Positions 1 to 13,227 of a DNA stretch of 64,000 nt are shown one piece after another. The notes beneath the pieces are model-generated. The model was not told the DNA's origin. It ran no database searches and saw nothing but the letters and a program-made list of their open reading frames with translations. Within the stretch, counting starts at the first letter, position 1, and each line of letters opens with the position of its first letter. The DNA is taken from NCBI GenBank assembly GCA_027625915.1, contig JANTQA010000047.1:20646001-20710000 (forward strand). The letters are read 5' to 3'. Origin of the DNA: Anaeramoeba flamelloides. Its lineage: Eukaryota; Metamonada; Anaeramoebidae. A program made the position numbers and the translations under genes.

Positions 1-1560
1 TCAACCCGATTTTTCTTGATACAACAAATTGGGTTTTGATAGAAACGATCCAAACATTTCAAAAAAAATTTTATCAAAAAAGCCCATTAAAAAATGTAAA
101 GTACATTTGGTATGGATTATGTTGTTCCACAAAAAATTCGAGGGGATATCCTCCTCTTAGTTATGGTTGGGGAGATTTAATTCAATGAAAAACCAAAAAT
201 AACTAAAATTAAAATAAGACAAAATCACAATTCCTTTGTAATAATTAATATAGTCGTTCCAGCCAGAACATGAAAGGTTATAAGACCCTGAAATTGATTT
301 TCTATTCTGAAATTTTATTTTGTACAAAAAAATGTAAAAAGGTTATTAAAGCTCATCATAAACCATAAAATTTATAATAGAAGATTGATATTAAGTTATC
401 CATTTTTTGTTTCCTTTGGTTCCTTTGGTTTTGGAAATTGATAAAACAAATTCAATAAAATACTTACATTAATGTGGATCTTCAATTTCCAAAATTGTTA
501 AAATCTCAGCTTTTTGCAATTTAAAAACAAAGATCGAAAAATAAACTAAAATTTCAGAGATTTCAATTCTTGAGAAAATTTAATTTTTGTTTTGGTTTTT
601 ACATGGAAACAATAACTCCAATGAAGTAATAGAAGTTGAAATTTTGATCTTTTGTTCAAAATTTGAATTGTCTTTTGCAAAAAACACATTTTTATAATAT
701 GACAACCAATTTCAATGTCTTATGATTTTTCTCATTACGGTTGGAATGGTTGTAGGGTTTTTGGAGACAATATAACAATTCAAAGTAACTCAATGATCAA
801 AAATCATTGACAATATAATCATTTAGATTTAAAGTTGTTTATTGAGAGTGTTTTTTAATGTTAAAAAATAGTGATTATATTTTTAATTTTTCATTTTCAC
901 GTTCCTTAAAAAGGTGTTCGAGTTCAGGTATCTCAAATTTTCTTCAGTTCATTTTTCATTTAAAAAATGACATATAAAATGATTTTTTGATCCAAATTGG
1001 AGAATATTTTAAAGATCCTAACTGTTGAGAGAAAAATGTTGGACAGAGAAAAATAGTTGAAAAGCAATTTTAATTTGGGAACATTGGCGAAAATGATTTT
1101 TAATTTCAATTATTTGTGAAATAACTAAAGAAAATATCAATAATCTACTTATTAGAATAACAATTAATGTAATTCTACTTTTTCAAAACCTTATCTCTTC
1201 TAATCTAAAGCAAGTTTAAAAATTACGATTTTCAGAATTAATAGTAAACTTTACTACAACTTGGATTTTTGTTAAAATAGCAGGATCTACTTTGGTTGCC
1301 AACCATTTAAATGAGTATGCTACACACACCACGTATCAATGAACTTGTAACACCTTTAAACCTGGATTTATATAAAATCCACCTAGTTATCAATAGGATT
1401 TGATTTTCAATTTTACTAATGTTCCCAATTAAAAATTGTTTCCAACCATTTTTCTGTGTCCAACATTTTTCTCTCAACAGTGAGTTTACATTTTAAATGA
1501 GATTGAAACAAAGTGTTTTGAGACAAATTGTTGAAATTGTAAACGTAGTCCTTAAATGTG
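1..1560 (-). repeat. Dispersed repeat L, copy 1 (inverted, runs off left edge)
   Basis: Bases 1-1020 and 1481-1560 match, in reverse complement, the segments of copy 2 at about 11605-12300 and 9860-10340. Shared blocks include the TGTTCGAGTT block near 915, the CATTACGGTTGGAATGG block near 735 and the GTAAACGTAG block near 1541. Relative to copy 2 this copy lacks about 1.26 kb (10345-11605 there) and carries an extra MITE at 1022-1480. A short run of the 9-bp motif GGAACCAAA appears inverted at 412-430. No intact reading frame is visible. I infer an old multicopy unit, perhaps gene-derived, because its 9-bp repeats keep a three-codon periodicity in other copies. Confidence 0.75.
1022..1480. 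mobile_element. Harbinger-like MITE, family B copy 1
   Basis: A 459-bp element with terminal inverted repeats CTGTTGAGAGAAAAATGTTGG and its complement. It is flanked by TAA (1019-1021) and TGA (1481-1483), an imperfect 3-bp target duplication. Copies at 24889-25346 and 49354-49837 have perfect TTA and TAA duplications, which is the TWA pattern of PIF/Harbinger transposons. It interrupts repeat L: copy 2 of L near 9940 lacks it, so this is an insertion with a visible empty site. No transposase reading frame; non-autonomous. Confidence 0.8.
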
Positions 1561-4500
1561 GAACTGTTTGTATTAATAATTTTGTTTCAAAATTGTGAAT
1601 ATTTTCGAGATCTCCAAAATCAACATATTCAAATTTTTGAGATATAAAAAGAGAGACTTATTTGTGTTTGTTGGTTTGGTTGATTAGTAATACAATGAAT
1701 TATTCTTTGGGTTAATTTTTTCAATTAATTCATTTTACTTTTCAAATTGTTCTTTTTCGATTTCTGTGGTTTCTTCCGTGATTCTGTTAATAAGATTTCT
1801 TGTTCTTTTTCGATTTCTGGGATTTCTGGGATAAGATTTCTGTGATTCCACTAATAAGATTTCTTGGATTTTCTTCATTAAAAATCGTGTTAAACTTTTT
1901 AATCCCCAACAGCTTTCTGTTATCCCTTTTTTTAGACATTAAACTTGGATTGTCAGGCTATTAATTTAGAATTGGATGAATAATCAATTTCAAAATTGTT
2001 CAAAAAGTCGTCAATGCACTTACACTTCAACTCTTCTTGGTGTTTGATCTTGCTGACCAAAACCAAAGTTGCAGAGAGAAATGAAGTCAGCTAAAGAATT
2101 GTTTCTAGCTTTGCTAATCAATTTAAAATATTATGAAATTGATTGGATCTCTTTCAAATTACAACCTACCTAATAAATAACACAAGGTAAAATTTGATTG
2201 ATCCTTGTGTAAAATCTTCTTTTTTCAATTTTAAAATGTATTTTCATTTTTAAAAAAAAAAACAAAAGCCAAACAAAAAGAATTGAAAAAAAAAAACAAA
2301 GAAAACAAGAAAGGTAAACAAAGGTTCAAAGAAAAAAACTTACTTTTATTGTTTTCTTTTTTTTTTATTGTTTTCAATCAGTTTTAATTTTTTGGTTTTT
2401 TGAGACAATGATGGAGGTAACTTATCAATCTTAAAAGTGGTTGTTCGTGTTTTTTTCGATCTGAGTTTGTTTATAGTTTTGGGTGCCTGTTTTTAAAATC
2501 GATAGAGATACGATCCAAGAATTACTAAAAGATTGAATTAATTCAATGTGGAAATTTGTTTGGTTTTTGAGAAAAATAGGTATAAAGGTAATCTGAGAAG
2601 TTTAGAAAGAAGATTTGTAATCAATAATAAAATTAATCGATCTGAAATAAAAATTGTTTTATACGTTAAGATTTCTTTTTGTTTTTGTTGTTTTTTTGTT
2701 TTTTTGTTTTTTTGTTGTTTTGTTGTTTTTGGTTTTTTGTTTTTTGTTTATTGTTTAAAATGGAGTAAAAGAATTTAAAAAGATTGATTAATTCAAACTT
2801 GTTCTAGTGGTTTTTGTTTCCTCTTTTTTTTATGTTTTTTTTTTTGATAGATTGTTAAAGGTTTGTTTTTGTTTTTAAAAAAATAAAGAAGAATTAGAGA
2901 AAAAAAAAATGGTATTTATGTGGATAAAGAGAATGTGGACAAAGAATTTTGGTAAAAGTGTATTATAGTTTTGTATAAATTAAATACTCTGAAAATTGGA
3001 ACAAAAATTGATTCTTGTTTTGTTTATTGAATTAAACAATTCAAAAATAATTTACAAAAATAAACCAATAATTTTACGATTTTATTTTAACTTTACATAT
3101 TCTTATTAATGTAGATTTTCACTAATATTTGGAAAACTTTCTTTTTAATCTTTATCTTTAAATAAAAAAAGTAATTAATATCCATTTTTTTTTTGATCAA
3201 GCTTAATGTTTCGATTATTTGAATTTTTTTTTTCTTGTTCCCTTTTTTGAGTAGGATTTTACCTAATTTTTATTTGATAAAAAAAGATAAACTTAATCTG
3301 AGGTAAGACTTCTATATTACAATTTATTCTACTATTTGGTGTTTTTTTGAGAGAAAAAATATCTATTTGCTTTTGGTTTTGTGGTAAAAAAATCCTTTTG
3401 GTAAAATTTAAATTTCAATATTGGAAAAGCAATATTTCAGTATTTTGTAAAATCTATCTTCTCTCTACAAATGACTGAACTTTTTTAATTATACTAATAA
3501 CATTCTCAAAGAATAATCTGGTTTGAGAAGAGTTTTTAGATCTCATTTTCCATGCTATTTGGTTCTCACTGTGAGAAAACTCTTCAAGATTATTGACCAA
3601 AGTAGGAATTAAGATTGTTTTCTAGAAAATTTACTGATCACAGTTCTGTTAAGGTAGCACACCTGTTTTGAATGTTATAAGTGTGATAAAGTATAATTAT
3701 GAAGTCGACAAATAGTTCTAATCTAGTACAGCGTGATTGAGCTTTATCTCACTAATTTTTTTATTACAGCAAATAATTTTATATTTTGCATTTTAAAAAG
3801 AACAAAAAATAAATCCATTTTCTGATGATGGATTATCTTCTACATGTATTCGTCTATAATTAAACTATGTTGTAATTTAAGTGTAAAAGATATTAGTGAT
3901 ATATTGATCACATGATTTCTGTCAACTCTAAAAAATCTATTTGTCAATATTATTGTAAAATAAATTATTACTTTCTTTGCTAATAATCACAATAAAAAAT
4001 TTACATTTTGGAATTTTTTTTAAAATTCCTTTTCCAAATTTAAATAATACAAAAATCAAATAATAGTATGATGATATTTAATAACTCATCATTTAGAACT
4101 CCCTTGGGTAACGATTGTTAGAATTTAAAAATTTCCAAAGTTTAACTCATTAATTATCAAGATAAAAGCACAAAGACTGATTAGTTTTGTTTGCTTTTGA
4201 TTAAGTTAAGTGTTACATCAATATATTTCCACTATTTCAGAAATAGTTTGTCAAATTAAACTATTGGTGAATTATTTAACTTTTTAAAAAAAAGTAAAGT
4301 TTTTAGCAATTAATCTAAACTCGTGGACACTATTAAAAAAGATGTCTAGTTTCTTTGAAGTCTGGGTATTGATAATTCGATCTTTAAGAATGTATTGAAA
4401 GTGATATTGTTTTTCTGAAATTCTAAGAGTTTTTTTCTGAATAAAAGGTTCATTTTTAATTGATCAGATCTACAAATAATATTATTACATTAACCAATTT

Positions 4501-5450
4501 TTTAGAGCTATTTGAACCAGATAATCAAATGTGATTATACCAAATAACAACTAACTCGAATCAAAGTCTTCCCAATAAGACATATATTAATTATTTGAAT
4601 TAAATTTTTTTTTTCGATTTTCCAATACTTTTATTTGAACAATAAACGGGAATAAAATTTCACTTCCCTTTTCAAATTGTTTGAATTACTAAATTGCGTT
4701 CTAAAATAAGAAACAGTTTTCTGTTACATTCTCTATATGAAAAAGTAAAATTTTGAAATGAAAGTAAAAAATTTTACATTTATAATTCCAATTGCACTAT
4801 GTATCCTCAGTTTTTTTTTCAAGTATTTGATTTTTGAGATGAATTGAATTTTTTTAAAAATAATTAGTTTTTTCTATTCAATTAATTACCCAAAAATCGA
4901 ATTTAGTCGAAATTAATCCTTGCATCCATTTAAAAAAAATTCCCCAAAATTAACCTTTTTTTCTTCACAAAAATTTTTTAAAAACTGTAGTACCACTAAA
5001 AAGATTAAATATAGCAGATCCAAGATTTTCAAGTCCTAGTACGTTGATTATTTCATGAACATATCTTTACAATAGATTATAAAATAAATTCAAGAAAATT
5101 TTTATCCAACTAAATCAAAGAGATTTCTTAAGGAAGCAAGTGCATTTTACCATTTTGAAAAATTTTAATTTATGTAAACATTGCTGAAAAAATTTTTTTT
5201 GAGTATCACCAGATATCGAAAATTTGGAATCAAAAATACCATTCACTCTTCTATTTGTGGAAATAATCCAAAGTAATTCAGAGTTGAATCTTAAATTTTT
5301 CAATTTTTTGAACATTTTTTTTTGATGAAATTTTTGGTTTTATTAAATTTGGTTTTGGATCTAGAAATGTGTTTATACAAATATGTGAAATTAATCAAAC
5401 AATAAACCAAAAAAATATACAGAAAAGGTGTGTAATTGAAACAAATATTT
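1561..5450. other. AT-rich non-coding stretch
   Basis: No gene is supportable. It contains degenerate TTCTGTGAT-type 9-mers at about 1786-1860 and a G/T-only low-complexity run at 2675-2755. An imperfect inverted repeat (AATAATC plus GAAGAGTTTT-like arms) lies at about 3509-3600. The rest is AT-rich sequence with many stops in all frames. Confidence 0.6.
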
Positions 5451-7290
5451 TCTTTTAGAAGACCAAACACGAACGATCACCATTCCAAATAAATTTGTTG
5501 AAATCAAGAATGAAAAAAAAAAAAAAATCGATAAAAACCTATTTTCAAAAATTGGTTTTCTTTATCTTCTTAATCTTTTGAATACAAACTATTTTTTACC
5601 TTGAATTTCTTGCCCCATTACGATTTATTATTATTTTAAAAAACCTTTTCTGACAAATTTGCTTTCAAAATTCTTTTTTAAAATATTTTTTACAAACAAA
5701 GCCAAAATAAAGAATACTATTTCAAAAATTAAAATAAAGGGGTTGAATACTTGGAATCAAAAAACAGTTACAAAAGATTCAAATCAAAATAATTGCAAAA
5801 TTTCAAGATGAAATTTCAATCAGATTCACTGATTATATTTTTCGTTCCCGTATTAATGGATAGTAAATTATTATAAAATAAAAAGAAGTTGTCCAATTTA
5901 TCCTTATTTCTCAAGAAGAATTTAAAAAATATCCAATTTTTTTAAATAAATAAAGAATCAGATGAATTAAATGAAAATAGGATTTTTAAATTTATTTTGG
6001 AAATTCTTTCGAAATTGATAGCATTTTTTTTCTCAAAACTTTTTCGAATAAAAGTATTTCCATGGAGAATGAAAAATAAAACTAAATAAAGAAGAATTAA
6101 TTATATCAAAATTCACAGATAAGATCAAGAAATAAATTGATTTTTATTTATTTTTTTTTTGATCAATTTATTTATTTTTTTGATTTCCATTTTTTAGTTG
6201 GTATGAAAATATATTATACTAAGAGATATTCCGAGTTCTCGTATTTATTAAAATATCAATATATTTTGTTAAAGAAGTGATTTGAATAATTCAATTTCTC
6301 GTATAAAATTATAGCATTCAAAATTTGAAAAATGTAATTACCCCCAAGTTAAAATGCAAACCCATTTGGTATTGTTTAGAATTACCTCCAATTATTATAA
6401 AAATTTGTGAATTAAATTAAAATGGAAATCTGTTGAACAGGCTTTTCTAAAAGGTCAAAATGAAGCAAATTGTAAATTTGGGGGGAATTGTTCTTTTTTT
6501 ATTTTAAAACAAAGACACATTTGATAAAAGGTACTGTAATATGTTTAGATATATGTAAAATTCACCAAAACCCTCAATTCCGAAATAAGAATGATCATTT
6601 TTTATTCAACTGATCTAATAATTTTGATTTTAAAAATGGAATAGTTTTTCGGGTGAAACTGTGGAATAATGTCTAAACACACCCTTAGAAGACTTTTGTA
6701 ATCTCAGTAATATTTAAACACTTTGAATTTCTTGAGAAAAAATGAGAAATTTCAACAATTTTTCCTAACGTTGAAAGATCATATCAAAATTTACTTTCAA
6801 TATTTTAGAATTTCTATTTCAACTTACTGAACTTTAGTAATTCCTCTGGATGTCCTACAAATTGTTTACATTTTATTGATCAAGTTTGTAATGTACTCAA
6901 ATAAGAACGTGTGCTTGAAAATTCCCCAAACCCATTTTTTGTAATTATTTTTTTTGTTCTTTTCAATTTTCCTTTTTATTAAAAAAGATTATAAAAAAGT
7001 ATGTGTGAAAAGGTTAAGATGATAAAAAACAATTTTTTTTTTTTGTCCAATTTCTTCAGATTGAAAATTCTTTTTGAGAAGTGAAAGTGAAATAACACAA
7101 TAACTCAACACTCTCAAGGGTGGGAACCTAGTCCTTAAAAATGAAAAAAAGTTTGAATCATTTTTATAAATATTTTTTCCTTTATCAATGAATCCAAAAT
7201 TCCACAAAACCCTTACCATGGCAACTCGAACCCAATTTGTATTAAAACTAACAATGGTGTTTTTCAAGAGAAACAAAAAAACAAAAAAAA
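5451..7290. other. AT-rich non-coding stretch
   Basis: Nothing gene-like or repeated was recognised apart from homopolymer runs. The minus-strand frame covering 6989-7297 is rich in Phe and Leu, as expected of T-rich DNA, and I do not regard it as coding. Confidence 0.55.
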
Positions 7291-7506
7291 ATGTCACATA
7301 AAAATGAACAAGGTGTTTTGAGTATTAGGTTAATGAAGATTCAATCAAAATATAAAATAGATTACTACAATATCTCCAAGATCCTAATGGGAACTTCATT
7401 CCAAGAAAAAACAGAAAAAAGAGGAGGAACCAAAGGAACCAAAGGAACCAAAGGAACTAAGACCAAAAAAACAAAGAGAAAACTTCTTTTGTATGAATTG
7501 TTTTGA
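7291..7506 (+). pseudogene. Coding-like relic with GTK tripeptide repeats
   Basis: An ATG-started frame of 71 codons (MSHKNEQG...) contains GTK four times in tandem, encoded by the 9-bp unit GGAACCAAA (7426-7460), then a Lys/Thr-rich tail and a stop. The same 9-mer recurs at 11826-11912, 50440-50470 (inverted) and 61318-61365 (inverted). In the last it sits in frame at the start of a coiled-coil gene relic. The frame is preserved through the repeats and the composition (charged, few Phe) is unlike neighbouring chance frames. It lies at the start of an L-family copy. It may be the N-terminal part of a broken member of a gene family; the function is not recognised. Confidence 0.35.
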
Positions 7507-7985
7507 TTTATGTGTTACAATCGAAAATTCAATCAACCCAATGTTCAAAACTCATAGGCGTCACGATCTTCAAAAGTTAGAGTGGTTTGTCAAGAATGTT
7601 TGAAATGATCTTCATTTTTCACCCTCGAAAATGGTGATTATTTTTCTTTTTCATTTTTACCTTTCTGAATAAAGGGTGTTCGAGTTTAGTCATCCATTTT
7701 TTTGTTGTTCATTTTCCCTTCAAAATGAAATACAAAAAAAAGACTTTTCTGATCCAAAAAGAGAATATTTTGATCAGTTCTTTTACATTTGAATGAGGAT
7801 TGTTTCAAAAAATTACGAGACAATTTTGTGAATTGCGAAAGTGGTACTTAATAAGGGTGTTCGAGTTTTACGTATCTCAAAATTTCTTAGTGAATTTTTC
7901 ATTAAAAGAAAATGACCCACAAAATGATTATTTGATTCAAATTAGAGTATATTTCCAAGATGAGTCTGATTTTACAATTTAAAAA
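7426..7985 (+). repeat. Dispersed repeat L, copy 3 (partial)
   Basis: Starts in the GGAACCAAA run. It continues through the block GTTCAAAACTCAT...CAAAAGTTAGAG...AATGATCTTCA, shared with 50100-50470 (inverted) and 51830-51960. It ends in two diverged tandem copies of the GGGTGTTCGAGTT block (near 7676 and 7856), also seen near 908 and 10020. In one frame of the 7515-7640 part the two best copies share protein-like sequence around FKTH...WFVKNV with a TGA after KNV at the same place, so the common ancestor may already have been broken. Confidence 0.65.
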
Positions 7986-7990
7986 AATTT

Positions 7991-9806
7991 GGATCTCAAG
8001 AACTAGAAGCAAATTGGTCAATTCCTAGTTTCTGACAGAAGTTTCGCAATTAAAAATTATTTTTCACTTGTTTGCCTATTTCACTTTTTTTCCAAATGTT
8101 AAAAAGGATTTTGTTCTTCAAGAATAGAAAACCATTTGCATTTAAAACAGTGTCCTGAATATTAACAATTAACAGTCTTGAAGAGGGATTATTTTTCATA
8201 TCGGGTATTGTTTTCAATCCTAATAAACGATATTTATATGCACTTTAACAAATTAAAAAGTTGTTGTACAGAAGAGATCAAAGTATAATTGTTACAATTT
8301 TAATTTACCCAAACCAGTGATTATACTTTACTCAAGTTTTCACTGATATTCTTCCAAGATTTTGTTTTTTTCTTCATTTTTATTAGGTAAATTGTTTTGT
8401 CAAGTTGAATGAAATTTTTTATTCGTCTATTGATCGATAAATATTATTTCCAAATTTCAAGAAATTGTCTTAATTTGTTCTTTGTATTCTTTAAAATGTT
8501 TTATAAAATCTGTTTTTGGTTTATTGGATTCTGGAAATCTTGACAATAAAACAAAAGTTTTATTTTTTTACATTAGTCTTTTTAAACAAAAATTTTTTTT
8601 GTGTTTGAAACAAACCAACAAAGTAAATCTTGTTTTGTTTTCTTTTTTTGTTTTCAATCCTGTTTTCTTTTTCCATTACATTTTCTTTGTTTTGTTGAAC
8701 ACACACAAATAAAATAATTTTGGTTTTTGTTATTTAAAATCAATTTTACGAAGATCATAAAAGATCATTCTAAACCCATTTTGAATCAAAAAGAATTATT
8801 CAGTTAAAAGGAAAAAAAAACATGATAAACGTAGAAAAGATCAACAAAGCAATTTTAAAATTTTTTTTTTTTTTTTTTTTTTTGTAAAAAAAGAAAAAAA
8901 AAAAAAAAAAAGAAAAAAAAAATAATAAATGTTGTATTCGATCATTTGGTTTCTTTTTTTGTATTTACCAATTCTTTACAAGCCAAACCAAACCAAAACC
9001 CTTTAACAAATTATCCATTTTTTTTTTATTTATACTTGTTCAACCTAACTAGGATTCTAATTCTTTATGATTTTAAAAAACAACAAATTTTTTGTTGTTT
9101 TTGAAATTAGAATTGAAACCTTTTTTTTTAATCATTTCTGTTTTGTAGCTTTATACTCAACCTAAACACAAACTTGTTAAAACAATTTTTCGATTCTTTT
9201 TTTAATTTTTTGTTTCTTTTTAATTTAATTTTAGGAACCTTTATTTGCAATGAGTATTAACTTTTCAGAATGGTCAGAAGAAAACATAAACAAAGCCAAA
9301 AAACGTAACTTTTTTTTTTTTTTTTTTTTTTTTGTTTTCTCAAATTTCAATCTAAGAAACAAAATTCTTCTCCAGAGTCTGAAATTAAATCCAATTGATA
9401 ATTCAAAAAAGTAAATTCACATTTATTTAGAAGCCTAGTAATCTTGCAAGTGTCTTAATGGAAAAGTAATAAAGTGAAAAGTATTAAATAAAAATGAGTT
9501 GCTTTTTGACAATAGGACGTAACAACAACTCAAATTCAAATAAAATCCACCACCTCTTCATATACCAAAAGAAATAATCCAATATTGATTTTTATTAATT
9601 TACAAACAAGTGAAATAAAAAAAAACAAAAAAAAAAAACATACAAAACCGAACAAAAACAAAACGAGAAAAAGAAAAAGTTAAAATTTGACTTTTTCAAT
9701 TATTTTTTGATCATTTCCAAGATAGTTCAAAACATTAAAAAAAAAAACGCACTAAAACTCAACCTTTTGAGATTCTCAAATATTTTCAGAATACTCGAGT
9801 AATCTA
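7991..9806. other. AT-rich non-coding stretch with homopolymer palindrome
   Basis: No gene seen. At 8858-8922 a long poly(T) run faces a long poly(A) run and could fold into a T:A hairpin. Another poly(T) run lies near 9311-9333. The frame at 8482-8712 is dominated by Phe/Leu codons and looks like chance. Confidence 0.55.
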
Positions 9807-11003
9807 ATTGTTTTCAAAAATAGAGCTCTTTTCGAAAAAAAAAAAAAAAAACTTGATTTTAAGGATAACATTTGCAAATTCAACAATTTGACTCAAGTCA
9901 ATATTTTCTAATCTCATTTACATATGATTGAATGATCTTAAAAATATTCTCCAATTATGAAACAAAAAATTATTTTGTGTTCATTTTTTTTTAAATGAAA
10001 AATGCACTAAGAAATTTTGAGATACGTGAACTCGAAAACCTTGTTAAGGAACATGAAAATGAAAAATTAAAAAATAACCACTATTTTCTTGCATTTAAAA
10101 ATGAAGATCTTTAAACAACTTTAACTCTAAATGATCGTATTGCCAATGATTTTTGATCATTGAGTTACTTTGAATTGTTACATTGTCTCCACAAACAATT
10201 AATCCGTTCCAACCGTAACGAGAAATATTCAAAGACATAGAAATTGGTTGTCTATTTATAAAATTGTGTTTTTTGAAATAGAAAATTCAAATTCATATCA
10301 AAAGATCAAAATTTCAACTTCTCTTACTTCATTTGAGAGCTATATATTTTTTTTTTTATCTCAAACATTTTATTTGGAAAAATTTAACTATATAATTTCA
10401 AACAACTACTGATAAGAAAGTGATTGTATCACAAAAAAGTTTAGGATAGTATTGAAGTCACTGTGGAAAGATTTTCGGAAATCCTTTAGTAATTAGGCAA
10501 AGTTTGGAAATTTTCTGATCTTCTTTTTTTGAATTCTATTTGGGTAAAATAAGAAGTATTTTACGATTAAATTCCACTTTAAAAATGTTATTTAAAGTTA
10601 TTTTAGAAGAGTTTAACCAAATTGTTTTGCCAATTTTTAATCTCATAAATATATAAGGTTTTGCCGCGCTCAAGGATTTACGACATTGGAAAATTAAATT
10701 GGTTCAAGTCTCTCAATTATTTGATCAATAGACGACAAAGAAAAAAGACCATCAACTTTCTCGTACTGTTTGGAAATCGAACGAATTCCCTTTCCTTGTT
10801 TAAAAACAATGTCTAAAATCAGACAACGTTTTTGTTTTTTCTCCCAAAGAAATCAATCTCATTTTTAAAAAAATTCAAAACGTTTGGTCTCTTTTTTCTT
10901 CGAAAAAAGGAGAGAAAAGACCATTAATAAAAGATTTTCAAAGTGAGAAAAAAAAATTTACCAATTTTTGAATTTAGAAAAAAAAAAAACATTTTATTTT
11001 ACA

Positions 11004-11144
11004 ATGTCGAGTCAAGAAATTTTGGAGGAATGTTCAAAATCGGTCACAGTTAAGAACACACAATATATGAGGAGTTTCATGTTTGATCGCTTTCGGAAGT
11101 TTCTTAATAAGCGGACAATAAAAGCGGAGATAGAAACCCATTGA
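11004..11144 (+). pseudogene. Short ATG-started frame, possible gene relic
   Basis: A 46-codon frame starting MSSQEILEEC and ending at TGA lies in the less AT-rich insert of repeat L. After the TGA the same frame stays open for about 22 more codons with ordinary composition, which suggests a broken longer gene. Against this, the opposite strand is also open over the same bases (11012-11197) and looks equally protein-like. I therefore keep this as a low-confidence relic. No family recognised. Confidence 0.25.
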
Positions 11145-11445
11145 AAAGTTGAACGATTTGGTTTGTTTCTGTATGAATTTAAACCAAGTTTTATCACCGA
11201 TGTATGAAAATGTAAAATTTAACTTCAGTGTTTACAGTAACTTCAATGGGAGAAAAAGATCCTTTGAAGAGTAAGTTCTTCAAAGTACCAGTGCAAAATA
11301 ACAAATTGGTTAAAAATGTGTTTCTTTGTTTTTTATTGTGTAGAGTTAGATCCCGAGTTAAAAAATAAATAGCACCTCATATTGCTACATTTGTTCAAAA
11401 ATCACCTTTTATAATTCTTCGTTTTGGTTCTCCTTCCAGACTCAA

Positions 11446-11538
11446 AATATGATATTGTTCTAGTGCTAAGATTATATTAATCGTCGTTCTTCGAACTCCT
11501 CAACATAATCTTATATCACTTCGAACAATATCATATTT
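11446..11538. repeat. Imperfect inverted repeat (hairpin)
   Basis: Arms of about 33 bp at 11446-11478 and 11505-11538 pair through AAATATGATATTGTTC, a short mismatch, and AAGATTAT. The spacer is about 26 bp. It lies in the 1.26-kb insert of repeat L. It could be the end of a small inverted-repeat element; no copy was noticed elsewhere. Confidence 0.7.
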
Positions 11539-11660
11539 CTCGTTCTTCCAGGCCAAACTCGCAACATAACAAGGTGATTGTTTCCAAATCAAATCAATAA
11601 AGAACGTTATTGTTTCTATGTAAAAACCAATACAAAAATTAAATTTTCTCAAGAATTGAA

Positions 11661-11912
11661 ATCACAGAAATCACAGAAATCACAGAAATAACAGAAACAT
11701 GGAAACTTGATTGTATTTTTCGATCTTTGTTTTTAAATTGTAAAAACCTGTGATTTTAACAATTTTGGAAATTAAAAGATCCACATTAATTAAATTTTTT
11801 TTATTGATTTGTTTGTCAATTTCCAAAACCAAAGGAACCAAAGGAACCAAAGCAACCAAAGCAACCAAGCAACCAAAGGAACCAAAGGAACCAAAGGAAC
11901 CAAATGAACCAA
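11661..11912. repeat. Two 9-bp minisatellites, ATCACAGAA and GGAACCAAA
   Basis: ATCACAGAA is repeated about four times at 11661-11697. GGAACCAAA and one-base variants are repeated about nine times at 11826-11912. Both are multiples of three codons and read as Ile-Thr-Glu and Gly-Thr-Lys repeats. The same pair occurs side by side and in one frame on the minus strand at 61318-61400, so I infer both are decayed coding repeats of one gene family. Confidence 0.8.
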
Positions 11913-12930
11913 AAAATGGATAACTTTATTTTAAATCTTGTATTATAAAATTTATGGTTTATGATGAGCTTTAATAACCCCTTTTACAATTTGTTGTACA
12001 AAATAAAATTTCAGAATAGAAAATCAATTTCAGGGTCTAATCAATTCCCATGGCAGGGCTGTAATGACTATATTAATTATTACAAAGGGGCTGCGATTTT
12101 TGTTTTTTTTGGCTTTAGTTCTTTTTGTTTTTCCTTGAATTGAATTCCGCCCCTGTGACGAAGAGGAGGCTGTATCCTCGAATTGTTTTTGGAACAACAT
12201 GATCCATGACAAACGCACTGGAAATTTTTAATGCTTTTTTAATAAAATTTTTTTAAATGTTTGGATCGTTTCTCTCAAAACCCAATTTGTTGTATCAATA
12301 TAAATTGTGTTGAAGATATGTGGGGTAAAGGGTTTTGAAGAATTTTTCATTCAAAGGATCTTTTAGGAGAATTAAATTTGCAAAAATTATTCAATTTTGG
12401 TTTCTTTAAAAAAACAAAATCTATTGTGTGTATCAGTTTAAATGATCTTTCCGAATTTTAGGAAATAGTAATTTTAGTGGATTTAATATACAACACCAAA
12501 CCAATTATCGTAGTCTACATTCAAAAATGTCTTGGTTTTAAAATAATAAAGTGTTTTTTCCTCGAAAAATTTTCACTTTTCTCCTTTTTGACCTTCTATG
12601 TCATTTTTTAAAACCTTCTCAGCTTATCTCAGAAATCGAAAATAAACTTAGAATATGGCCAACAATATGTAAAGGTTCTAAAGAATTGTTTTCAAGTGAA
12701 ATTTTCTCAAAAATTCGATTTTTGCCAACCTTCTTTTTCATTTCGAGATATCACAGAAATCACACAAATCACAGAAACGAGTCTGGAAAATTCAGACCTT
12801 TTTAGGAAAAATTTGACATTTTTTCCTTCTTAGATCTCACTGAATAAAACTTTCTGAGATTTACCAACCACCAAAACCCTCTTTAAAATATCTTGATACT
12901 TAAATTTTCAATTGCAAACGTAGCCGTTAA

Positions 12931-13227
12931 AGATAAATACACATAAACAAAATTGGATCCAATGAAAAAGACATTTAACAAAGACAAAACAAAACATATT
13001 TAAAAATTGATCACAACCATAATACAATATCCGTGTCATAAAGGGGTATCTTTTATTTGGAAAATTAAAATCGATCATTTGTTTTTAATTTTCCAAATGA
13101 GCAGTACCCTTTTGGGATTGCATTTTTTTTTTATATCAAATCCGTGATTAATAATAATATATTTTTTGTTTTATCTTTGTTAAATAACATTTTCATTGGA
13201 TCCAATTTTCTTGATGTGTATTTATTT
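12931..13227. mobile_element. TTAA-flanked inverted-repeat element (piggyBac-like MITE)
   Basis: Ends match as inverted repeats: AGATAAATACACAT...ATTGGATCCAATG at left, the complement at right (about 13165-13227). A nested inverted repeat lies inside (about 13040-13110, arms AATTTTCCAAATGAGC-like and complement). TTAA flanks both sides (12927-12930 and 13228-13231). The other end arm of repeat L (near 9865) reads straight through a single TTAA and so shows the empty site. A TTAA duplication is the signature of piggyBac-type transposition. Non-autonomous, 297 bp. Confidence 0.7.

Larger units (their letters stand above)
10345..11605. other. 1.26-kb segment absent from L copy 1
   Basis: Comparing L copies 1 and 2, sequence jumps from the CTTCATT block to the TTATTGTTTC block in copy 1, while copy 2 carries about 1.26 kb in between. 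The segment is visibly less AT-rich between 10650 and 11560. Several frames look protein-like there on both strands, so I cannot choose a coding frame across it. I infer an insertion in copy 2 or a deletion in copy 1; clear ends or target duplications were not found. Confidence 0.55.
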